IMG/VR virus record: IMGVR_UViG_3300006810_000484
Location: 1 to 21,321 of that record
DNA length: 21,321 nucleotides
Source: a virus
Direction: 5' to 3' (one strand)
How positions within the stretch are numbered: the first letter of the stretch is position 1; each line of letters opens with the position of its first letter. The position numbers were made by a program, and so were the translations under genes. This document shows, piece after piece, positions 7,115-16,300 of the stretch. Under the pieces are notes generated by a model. The model did no database searches. It saw nothing but the letters and a program-made list of their open reading frames with translations, and was not told the origin of the DNA.

Positions 7115-7482
7115 TGAGAGCAGAATTAAAGGATGATATATCTCGATGTAAAAGATGGATTAAGAATGCTTTAAAGTTATTAGATACGCATAATTTTTCT
7201 GACATTAGACGAGGTATTTTAGATGGTAGATATATTTTATGGCCCGCACCTGATGGATGTTTGGTTACTGAGTTTGTAGAGTACCCCAAGATGAGAGTGT
7301 TAAATGTTTTTCTTGGTGGTGGAAAGTTAGAAAGATTGATTGACATGAGAGTGTCTATAGAAAATTTCGCTAGAGAAACAGGGTGTAAGAAGCTTTCTAT
7401 TACTGGTCGGCAGGGTTGGTCTAAAGTTTTTGAAAAAAATGGTTTGGTAAAAGAAGCCGTTGTAATGTCTAAGGAGTTATAG
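7114..7482 (+). CDS. GNAT-like phage protein (122 aa)
   Basis: This 122-residue protein begins with an amphipathic helix (residues 1-25). A mixed strand/helix region follows: DIRRGILDGRYILWPAPDG, VTEFVEYPKMRVLNVFLGGG and a helix (LERLIDMRVSIENFARETG). It ends with CKKLSITGRQGWSKVFEKNG. The G-R-x-G-W-x-x-V/L...G end and the W-P-x-P-D-G-C-L-V-T-E core are typical of a small phage family whose fold resembles GNAT acetyltransferases (from memory of profile matches). The R-Q-G-W turn would correspond to the acetyl-CoA-binding loop, but the canonical R/Q-x-x-G-x-G/A is not fully present, so catalysis is uncertain. It is coupled by TAATG to the preceding virion gene and is followed by another within 3 nt, suggesting a role in particle assembly or modification. 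Confidence 0.6.
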   Translation: MRAELKDDISRCKRWIKNALKLLDTHNFSDIRRGILDGRYILWPAPDGCLVTEFVEYPKMRVLNVFLGGGKLERLIDMRVSIENFARETGCKKLSITGRQGWSKVFEKNGLVKEAVVMSKEL

Positions 7483-7484
7483 TT

Positions 7485-8537
7485 ATGGGTGGTGGCGGTA
7501 GTTCTAGACCTATGCAATCAACCTCAACAGTTACGCAGAGTAACTTACCTGAGTATGCAAGGCCGTATTTTGAAAGACTATTATCAAGAACGGAGTCTCA
7601 ATCCTTAGAGGATTATATCCCTTATGAAAGCGCAAGACTGTCAGGTCCTGCTGCTGATACGCTTGCGTCAGAACAGTTAACAAGAGATATATCTGCTGCT
7701 CCTGCACCCGGAATTGACACTGCTTATCAAACATTTCTTAATCAAGCACAAGGTTCTAATCCTTTTAGAGCAGGTATAGCTGAGTATTATGATCCTTCTA
7801 TGACAATGGGTAGGTATCAAGATCCTTACACAGCAGGTATTGCTCAGATGTACGATCCGAGAAGCCAGTACCAATCCTATATGAATCCTTATATAGAAGG
7901 TGTTCTTGATGTTCAGCAGAGAAGAGCGCAAGATAGATTTAATGAAGGGCAAGCAGCAAGAGATTCTCAGGCTGTATCCGCAGGTGCTTTTGGTGGCTCC
8001 AGAAGGGCTGTAGTCGATAGACTTGCTAGGCAAGATCTAGATCAGAATTTACAGGATCTTGAAGCTCAGAATCTAGCAGCAGGATTTCAAGATGCTATGG
8101 GTAGGGCTGAACAACAACAAAGTTTCAGAACAAACCTATCACAGCAAATGTTTTCACAGGCACAGCAAAGAGCCGCAGAACAACAAGCAAGACGTATTGC
8201 CGCACAAGAACAAGAAGCAGCAATGGCACAGCAATCTGCTCAACTTGCGGCTGGTCTTGATCCTGCATTACAAGAGTATGGTTTAGGCAGAGCAAGAGCA
8301 ATGGCAGGCGTTGGTGAGTCTGTAAGGATGCGAGAACAACAATCTCTTGAAAGAGCTTACGAAGATTTTATCAACCAAAGAGATTACCCAAGGCAGAACT
8401 TACAGTTCTTGTCTTCAATATTACGTGGTGTTCCAATTACAGCTTCTTCTGAAGTTAGTCAGTACACTGCCCCTCCTAGCCCAGCAGCAACTCTTCTTGG
8501 GTTGGGGCTTGGTGGATTAGGTTTAACAAGAGGATAA
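7485..8537 (+). CDS. Putative DNA-ejection / internal virion protein, Gln/Ala-rich (350 aa)
   Basis: A strong SD (AAGGAG at 7471-7476) precedes ATG 7485. The protein opens MGGGGSS, then TVTQSNLPEYARPYFERLL. It has two imperfect AGIA-x-x-Y-D-P units (residues 96-126), then Y-M-N-P-Y-I-E-G-V (132-140). A long helix follows with the characteristic S-A-G-A-F-G-G-S-R-R-A (165-175) and a Gln/Ala-rich coiled segment to about 255. It closes with INQRDYPRQNLQFLSSILRG (296-315) and a Gly/Leu tail. The N-P-Y...AGAFGGSR...Q-x-x-Y-P-x-Q-x-L...L-x-G pattern recurs in many podoviral internal or ejection proteins (from memory). The helical, cysteine-free, Gln/Ala-rich composition suits a protein that passes through the tail channel. 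Function is inferred from pattern and position; no catalytic motif is visible. Confidence 0.65.
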   Translation: MGGGGSSRPMQSTSTVTQSNLPEYARPYFERLLSRTESQSLEDYIPYESARLSGPAADTLASEQLTRDISAAPAPGIDTAYQTFLNQAQGSNPFRAGIAEYYDPSMTMGRYQDPYTAGIAQMYDPRSQYQSYMNPYIEGVLDVQQRRAQDRFNEGQAARDSQAVSAGAFGGSRRAVVDRLARQDLDQNLQDLEAQNLAAGFQDAMGRAEQQQSFRTNLSQQMFSQAQQRAAEQQARRIAAQEQEAAMAQQSAQLAAGLDPALQEYGLGRARAMAGVGESVRMREQQSLERAYEDFINQRDYPRQNLQFLSSILRGVPITASSEVSQYTAPPSPAATLLGLGLGGLGLTRG

Positions 8538-8541
8538 AGAT

Positions 8542-10320
8542 ATGAGTGAGTCAGATTCCGCATTATACGCTGCTAATCAATTAAATTCTAAGATAAGAAC
8601 TGATTCAGCTTTGAATAATATGCTTCGCTCTTTGATGGGTGAGAAGCAAAAAGCAACTGTTAGTCAAAGATTAAAAGAACTGTTTGAAGTAGATGATATT
8701 CTTGCCAAGCAAGATGCACCTATAAACACTGTGTATGACGCAAAACAACAGGCAATGGACAATCAAATAGCAATGTCTTTATCTAGTCCACTACCTCAAT
8801 ATGAGGCTTTAGATAGTAATCAAGAAAATTTATCTACTGCAATGATCAATACTAATGCTCCTAACACACGAGTTGAAAGAAGTATGAATGGTGGTCTTAT
8901 GGCATTTTCTCCTCAAGCAAGAATGCAGCAAGGGTTAATGCAAACTTACAGACCTCCTATAAGAATGAATGAAGGTGGTATATTTAATTTTGATGATGGT
9001 CCTCTTAATCCTTCAGATGTGCAATTAAGAAGTAAAATAGAATCAAGAAGAAGAAAGATAGGGCAAGGATTAGATCCTAAAAATCGAAATGATTTCTACA
9101 AATTTTTTCAAACTTTAAAAACAGATGAAGAAAAAATAAATTTCTTAGGTGGTGATAGTGTTAATTTAGGTCAAGAATTTTTTCAAGAAATTGAAAAAAA
9201 TAAATTTGATCTAGGAGATCTGTTATTTACTTCTAAAAATGCTCAAGATATTCAAGACGCAACAAAAGAAATTTTTGAGGATAAAAGTGATGATGCTAGT
9301 ACTGAGGATAAAAGTGATGATGCTAGTACTGTTGTTCCTAGTGGTGGTAAAACAAGAACTGCACTTAACCTAAAAGGTTTGGAGGGAGTAGGTACTGATG
9401 GTCCTGATGCTTCTAAACCTGATAGTGGTACTGTTGTTCCTGAAGATAAAAGTGATGATGTTAGTACTGTTGTTCCTGAAGATAAAAGTGATGATGGTCC
9501 TGTTGATAAACCTATTGAACTTGTTGAAGGTACTGAGGAAGATTTAGCTGGGTTAGGTGGCACTTCAGTTGATAAGTTAGAATATTTTAAAAACTTATAT
9601 ACTAAAACAGATGAAGCTTCTAAAGGTAAAGGTCTATCTTCTTTCTTAGGAAACCTTGATAGAGAAGATTTATTCTCAATGGCACAAGGTATGTTAGGGG
9701 CAAAAACTCTTACTGAAGGGGTTGCATCAAGTTTAGGAAGCTATCTTAAAACTCAAGAAGGTAAAAAGAAACTTGCATCTGAAGCAAAAAAACTTCAATT
9801 CAGTGCAGATGATTTAGAACTTAGAAGGCAGCAAACGAAACAATTAGGAAAATATAGAGAAGACACGATAAGCGAAAGAGAACGAGATCGAGAAAGTGCA
9901 GAAGAAATAGCAGAAAAGAAACTAAAGAGTCAAAAACAAATAGCAGATAAGCGAAATATTACTGCAGTAGCAGTTGCTAAATTAAATTCTATCAACAAAC
10001 CTGATTTGTTGACTAATGCTAGCATAGAAAATATTGAGAAGAATGTGATTAAAAGATATCCACATTTTTATGGAGGATCAGAAAAATGGGAAGAGTATGT
10101 AAAGAAAAACCCAGATGCATTTCCTAAAAGTAAATTTCCTTCAGGTCCTCCAGAATACGGAAAAAAAGAATTTTATGAACTACAGAGAGAGATTGTTGAA
10201 AATGTAACAAACGAATTTGTAAACACTTTTAGTATAAGTAGACCAAACATATCTCCTGGTGGAGCAGTTCCTACAGTAAATGATAGTGGAGAAGTCGTAT
10301 CGTTGCAAAATACACCTTAA
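8542..10320 (+). CDS. Putative internal virion protein with EDKSDD repeats (592 aa)
   Basis: It starts at ATG 8542 with an AGGAT SD that overlaps the previous stop. The N-terminal ~100 residues are helical. A region with M-N-G-G-L-M-A-F and R-M-N-E-G-G-I-F follows, like the 'GGLMAF/EGG' linkers of other marine phage virion proteins. Residues 246-319 are an acidic, low-complexity linker of EDKSDD(A/V/G)ST and TVVPEDKSDD repeats. After it comes a helical part (LEYFKNLYTKTDEASKGKGL, LSSFLGNLDREDLFSMAQGM) with a long charged coiled coil (about residues 410-475). The C-terminal segment contains IKRYPHFYGGSEKWEEYVKK. I recognise the overall plan, not a precise homologue. The place between two ejection-type genes argues for an internal virion protein. 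Confidence 0.5.
   Translation: MSESDSALYAANQLNSKIRTDSALNNMLRSLMGEKQKATVSQRLKELFEVDDILAKQDAPINTVYDAKQQAMDNQIAMSLSSPLPQYEALDSNQENLSTAMINTNAPNTRVERSMNGGLMAFSPQARMQQGLMQTYRPPIRMNEGGIFNFDDGPLNPSDVQLRSKIESRRRKIGQGLDPKNRNDFYKFFQTLKTDEEKINFLGGDSVNLGQEFFQEIEKNKFDLGDLLFTSKNAQDIQDATKEIFEDKSDDASTEDKSDDASTVVPSGGKTRTALNLKGLEGVGTDGPDASKPDSGTVVPEDKSDDVSTVVPEDKSDDGPVDKPIELVEGTEEDLAGLGGTSVDKLEYFKNLYTKTDEASKGKGLSSFLGNLDREDLFSMAQGMLGAKTLTEGVASSLGSYLKTQEGKKKLASEAKKLQFSADDLELRRQQTKQLGKYREDTISERERDRESAEEIAEKKLKSQKQIADKRNITAVAVAKLNSINKPDLLTNASIENIEKNVIKRYPHFYGGSEKWEEYVKKNPDAFPKSKFPSGPPEYGKKEFYELQREIVENVTNEFVNTFSISRPNISPGGAVPTVNDSGEVVSLQNTP
9277..9330 (+). repeat. Perfect 27-nt tandem duplication inside the 592-aa gene
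   Basis: Two identical 27-nt copies (9277-9303 and 9304-9330) encode EDKSDDAST twice. Perfect DNA identity suggests a recent slippage duplication that keeps frame. Confidence 0.85.
9430..9501 (+). repeat. 36-nt near-tandem repeat, TVVPEDKSDD
   Basis: Two copies with a 36-nt period (9430-9465 and 9466-9501) encode TVVPEDKSDDVS and TVVPEDKSDDGP. They are related to the EDKSDD copies at 9277-9330 and extend the same acidic linker. Confidence 0.75.
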
Positions 10321-10344
10321 TCATAATAGATAAAAAAAACAATT

Positions 10345-13300
10345 ATGCCTCAAATAAATTTTAAAAATACTCTTCTTAATGTTCCTGACACTATTGCAGG
10401 GAAACCTTTTTTAGAGGCTACAAACGCTGAAAGATTAGATTTTTTAAATTTAGTTGAACAGAAAAACCCTGGTATTTTTGATCAAGAACAAGAGATAGAT
10501 TATTCTTACGATGCAGGAGAAGATCAAGATGTCGGTATGGGTGAAGGACTTGTTAACGCTCTTGGTAGGGGTATTAATCATTTAACTACTGGTCTTGCTA
10601 TTAATGCAGAGAGAGCAGGTATAATAAGCCCAGAAACTGCTGCCGAACAAGTAGCACAAGACGCAGAGGATATGGCACAGTATCCTATGAGTGAATCTGT
10701 AGGATCAGGTTTAGAGGAGATACAAAAAGCAGAAGGTTTTGGAGATAGTGCTTTGGCTATTATTCAAAATCCCGGTGCAGTTGTTGATGTTGCAGTTCAA
10801 AGTTTAGCGAGTTCGATACCCTCTATTGCAGGAATGATTGGTGGTGGTCTAGCTGGCTTTGCTGTTGGTGGTCCAATAGGGGCAGCTATAGGAGCCGTTT
10901 CAGGATCTGGTTTAGGATCTTATGGCGTTGAGTGGGGTAGCACTGTAGCTCAAGAAATGCAGAAAGAAGGCATAGATCTTGATAGCTATGATGAAGTTAA
11001 AAACTTTTTAAACGATGAAGCTAAAATGAAGAAGGCAGGTGCTTTTGCAGAAAGTAGAGCTATACCAATAGCTGTCTTTGATGGCATCACTGCTGGTGTT
11101 GCAGGTAGATTAGTAAAGCCTGTTTCAAAAATAGTTGCAGGTTCAGCATTATCTGAAAGTGCTGAGATAGCTGCTAAAGAAGCAGGTAGGAAAGCCAGAC
11201 AGAAAGTTATAGACAATGCTTCTTTTCTTATGAAAAGAGGAAAGACTGACGATCAAATAGCAAAGATAGCTGCGAGAGCAGAAGTTAAAGCTAGTGATAC
11301 TGTAAGAAGAAAATCTTTAGGAAGATTAGCAGTAGGTGTTGGTGTTGGAGCAGAGCTTGGTGTGCAAGCTGTTGGTGGTGGCGCAGGAGAAGCTTCGGCA
11401 CAAGTAGTTTCTGAAGGTGCTATAACATCACCTGGGGAAGTCTTGCTTGAAATGTTTGCGGAGTTACCATCAGGTGCTGTGGAAACAGGTGTTGGTGTAA
11501 TGTCAAACCAAAGAAATATGGCAAAACTTAAAAAAGCTAAAATATTAGATGAGAATGTTATTAACAATAGTAGTGTGGAACTAGATAAAGCAGATGCAAA
11601 CGCTCCAGTAGGAGCAGCCATAATGCAGTCCATACCTAATTATACTGGTGGTGCAAACGCGATATTGTATGGTGATGTTGATAATAATATTGTGGGTGGA
11701 TTTGAACAAAATGCTATTAACCTTATTAATGCTAATCTAAATAATTTTGAATCTGATACGGACACTGTAAGTGTACAAGATAATGAAGATGGAACTTTTG
11801 ATTTAGTTGCTAGTTTTGGAAAGCTTACTAATTTAAAGTTTAACAATAAAGATGTTGCTGAAAAAACAGCATTAAATATTAATGAAAATTTAACTACTTC
11901 CTTAAAAGATAAGGAAAGGAACTACGATTATATAACTGCAAGAAATGAACTGATTGAAGAAGAGGTTAAAGCTAAAGCAAAAGCAGATGGCAAAACTAAA
12001 AACTTTAATTTAATAAAATCTTTTAACGAATTTGACCCTAGATTAATCTCAGAAAAAGAAATCCAAGAAAGAATGGAGCTTTTAAAACCTTTGGTTACTT
12101 TAACTGAGTTTGAAAAAGCAAGAAAAATAGTTATAGCTGAAAAAAAATATGATAGAAATATTCTTAGAGTAAAAATGAAAGAGCAGGGTATTGAATTAAC
12201 AAATAAACAATCGACTCAAATTCAAAAAATGTTAAGGTTACAAGGAGTTTTAAAACAAACTGGTAATTTTGTTTATGCAACTTTTGATCCAAGAGGTCAA
12301 AAACAACTTACAGTTAGCAGAGATGCTGAAGGATTAATAGCTGCACAGAAAGAAAATAAATCAATAACAATAGATGAAGACGCAAAAAAAATTATGGAGG
12401 AGGCTGTTAAAAAGGCTGCTGAAGAGGCTACTGCAAAGGCTGACGCAGAAAATGTTGCAGGAGTTTCTCAAACAACACTTGGTGGTACAGATGGTGAATC
12501 AGGAAAAAATTCTAATAGACCTAAAGAAACTGTATATTTTGATGACGACAGTCCTTCTTTAGATATTTCTAGTCTACCTGAAAAATCAAGAAAAAAATAT
12601 TTAAACACTCAAGAAATCTATAGGGCTTTGCCAGGAGGTATGAGAGTAGGAGTGCTTACAGAACTACGTAAAGCTGCTAAAACTACTGAAGAAAAAAATA
12701 CATTCAAAATAGAAATTGACGAGATTCTTGCTCAACAAAATGAGGTTAGAGATAAGGAGGTTAGAGATAAAAAAAATAAGGCAGCAGATGCTGCAAAAAA
12801 AACAGCTGATTCTCTTGACGCACAATATAAAGCTATATTAGATAATTCTATATTAGAAGAAAAAGTGAATAAACTAGGTCCAGAAGATAAAGTTTATTCT
12901 TCAGAGAATATCAAATCAAAATTAGATAAATCATTTTCTCAAAAAGCAATAGATATTGCTAACAGCAAATTATTTTACCATGAAGAATTTTTATCTAAGT
13001 TTAGTGAAACTTTTTTACCTAGATTAATAGAAAACTTTAAAACTATTACATCAACATCAGAAACATCAGATAAAGATTTTGATGTTGCAATTAATTTTGT
13101 TCGGTCTATTGAAGGAACAGATAGTAGTAAACCTACTGCTTTGTTAAGGGAGCAGGAAGGTAAAATTATTATTGATATTGCTGCTGGGGCTTTAGGTACA
13201 ACCAACACTAAAAAACAAGAACAGATTATTGCTGAAATAATACAAGAAGAAGGTTTTCATGTTATTACAGATTTAGCAGAACGAGAAATGGGACCTTTAA

Positions 13301-16300
13301 GTAAAGGGGATATAGTTAGCTTAAGAAAGTTTGTAAGAAAAGCAACAGATCCACAAGATAAAAGCAAAACTTACTATGATGTTGCTAAAGAAAAATATAA
13401 AAATAATGATAGGTATCAATCAAGTGGAAAACTTAATGAAAAATTAATTGAAGATGAAGCTATGGCTGCTGCTTATGTTCAATACATTGCTGATGGTTCT
13501 ATAAGTAGTGCAAAAGAAGAAATGTTGTATGGAAAAATAAAACTTTTCATGAGATCTATTTTAGACGCTTTAAAAAATACAAAAGTAAAAAATATTTTTC
13601 AAAGAATATCAGATGTTACTGATGTTGATGGCGGTATTGAAGCATCTACACTTAGAAGAAATAAAAAAGTTGCAGTAGATAAATTAATAAATCTTTCTAA
13701 TACTAAAGAGGGAGTAGTTTTTTCAAAAGAAGAAATAAATTCTATTAAAAATCCTATTGAAAAAGAAATACAAGAAAAAATTAATGGAGGAAAAATTAGT
13801 CAAGAAGCTGGAGAGGCTGCTTTAAACATATTAAAAGATTATAATCCTAATAGCCGTGTTTCTATTAGAAAATTATTTGATGAAACTAAAAAAATAATTA
13901 ATGAAAGAAATAGTGTTGTTAATAGCGAAACAAGTAGATTTATAAAAAATGCAAAGAAAAAATTCGGCATAGGAAAAAATAATTCAACCGAAACTGTAGG
14001 GTCTACTATTCTTGATAGAGTTTATGGCAATACTTGGAATAAAAAAATAGCTGAAATAGGTTTAAGGTTTAGAGAAGCTTTTATTAACGATCTTGATTAC
14101 GCTTCTAGATTGGATAAAGTGGTTGCCTCCGCAGAGGGTGATAGAATGGCTGATGTCAGTTCTCATGCTGCTTTGCAGATGGCAAAAAATGCTGCGGCTA
14201 TTTTAAGTGGTGCATTAAATATAGGTGTGCCTAATTATCTTTCTTCTAGTCAAAGAGGAAAAGGTTTTATTAGTAATCAACCTTTTACAGAAACGAAAGA
14301 TGGTAAAGAATATAATATTGGTGGGTTGATAGACACTGTTTTAAATGATGTTATAGAGAATGGCACTGAAGAAGATTTTCAATTATACATGGTAGCTCAA
14401 AGAGAGCTAGAGATTCATAATAGTAATGAAACACAACGTCTTAATGTAATGAGTGCAGACGAAGCTCAATCTTATATTAATGAATATAATAATACACATC
14501 CATACTTTGGAGAAACAGCAATAAAATTAAATATGTATTTTAATAAACTTGCAGATTTTCAAGTAAACGCAGGTGTTTTAAGTAATAGTAAAAGAGAGGA
14601 ATACAAACAATCTTTATTCTATATTCCTATGTACAGAGAGGTAAGCAATAAATCTAATAAAACATTTAATCCAACAATAGATGAACCAGTTAATATTTTG
14701 TCAGATAGTATTGAACTAGGTAGCCAACCTTCTAGCTACAAAGCTCCATCAGGTAAAAGAAAGTTAAAAGCAGGAGCCGGGAAAGTATACAGGATCTACT
14801 TTAGTAATGGAGATGTTAGTAGTAGTTTCTTTAGAAATATGGCAGAAGTTGAAGCTTACATAAAAGAGCTTAAAGGATCTGGAAATTTTGATGTAAAAGA
14901 AATGTCTCTCGTTGAAACAGGGCAACCTGTTTCTAATATATTTAATAATCTTATTATTAATATGAGTGAAGCTATTGAAGCATCAGCAAGAAACATAGCT
15001 ACTCAAAGAGTAGTTAGGGATGCTTTAAAACTAAACACAATAACTCGCACCAGTGAAGATGTTATCGAAGGAGTAGCAGGGGCAACTCGCAAGAAAAAGG
15101 GTGATCAAGGCAACACTGTTTCTGTTTATGTTAATGGTGAAGAAAATAAATTTATTATGCATGACCCTATGTTGTTTCAGATGTTGACATCATTAGATGA
15201 TCCAAGCGTATTGGGTGATGGTTTTTTATCTAAGCTAGGTACACTTCCTGCTAATGCTTTAAGAGAGCTTGTGACTAAAGACCCAGGGTTCATGTTGGCA
15301 AATTTTTTCCGTGATTCTTTAAGTGCTTATGTTACAAGTGGTAGAACTAATGCTCCTTTAGTTGACTCAATTAAAGGATTAGCATCTGCTGTAGGAAACA
15401 ATTCAAGTGCAGAGGCTTTAAGGAGGGCTGGTATTAAAGGTGGTTTTGATTGGAGTAAGTCTGGTGATAGTGATGCAATCAAAGAAGTAGAAAAAATAAT
15501 TAATAAAACTTTTCCCGGTAGAAAGAAGTCTACTTTAAAAACTGTTTCTTCTCCTTTGAGATATCTTTGGGAAAAATTAGATAAGGGAACTGAGAACTCT
15601 GACCTTGCAACAAGAATAGCTGTATATAACGATGTGTACGCAAGAACAGGCAACGAGGCTCAAGCTATATGGGAAGCTCAAGAAGTATTAAATTTTAGAA
15701 GGCGTGGAAAGTATATGAAGGCAGTGACTGCCATCATTCCATTTTTAAATGCTAGGATTCAGGGTTTAGATATTCTTTTTAGAGGGTTCACTGGTGATGC
15801 AGCATCTTCAAATGCAGAGCTTACAAGAGAAAGAGTAAAAAAATTAGCATTCTTTAGGGCTTCTTATTTAATTGGTTTTACAAGTCTGTTGTGGTTTATG
15901 CAATACGATGATGATGAATGGGAACTTATAGAGGATTCTAAAAGAGATAACAATTGGATTATATTAGGTAAATATTTTGGCAGACCTGATAGCTTTATAT
16001 CTTTACCTATTCCTTTTGAAATAGGTTTATTAACTAAAACTATTCCTGATAGAATACTAAGTTATTACTTAGGCACTGATACATCAGCAGATTTAAAAAG
16101 ATCTTTTGGTTCAGCTTTATTTGGGACACTAGGAGTTGGTTTTCCAACTACTATTCAACCTATTTTAGAAACAATGACTAATTATAACTTCCTTACAGGA
16201 AGAAAGATACTGAGTGATTATGAGCAGAACTTAGATCCTTCAACTGTCGTTAGACCATCAACATCAGAGCTTGCACAAAAAGTAGCATCTCTTACAGGCT

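Noticed and set aside
7098-7517. 139-codon reading frame on the minus strand
   Set aside because: It is antisense to the GNAT-like gene, has no ribosome-binding site or recognisable protein, and every supported gene is on the plus strand.
9252-9563. 103-codon reading frame on the minus strand with LLSSGTTV repeats
   Set aside because: It is the reverse complement of the EDKSDD/TVVP repeats, so its repetitiveness is inherited.
11253-11633. 126-codon reading frame on the minus strand inside the giant gene
   Set aside because: It is a Ser/Ala/Pro/Thr-rich shadow of Ala/Gly/Glu codons on the plus strand, with no support.
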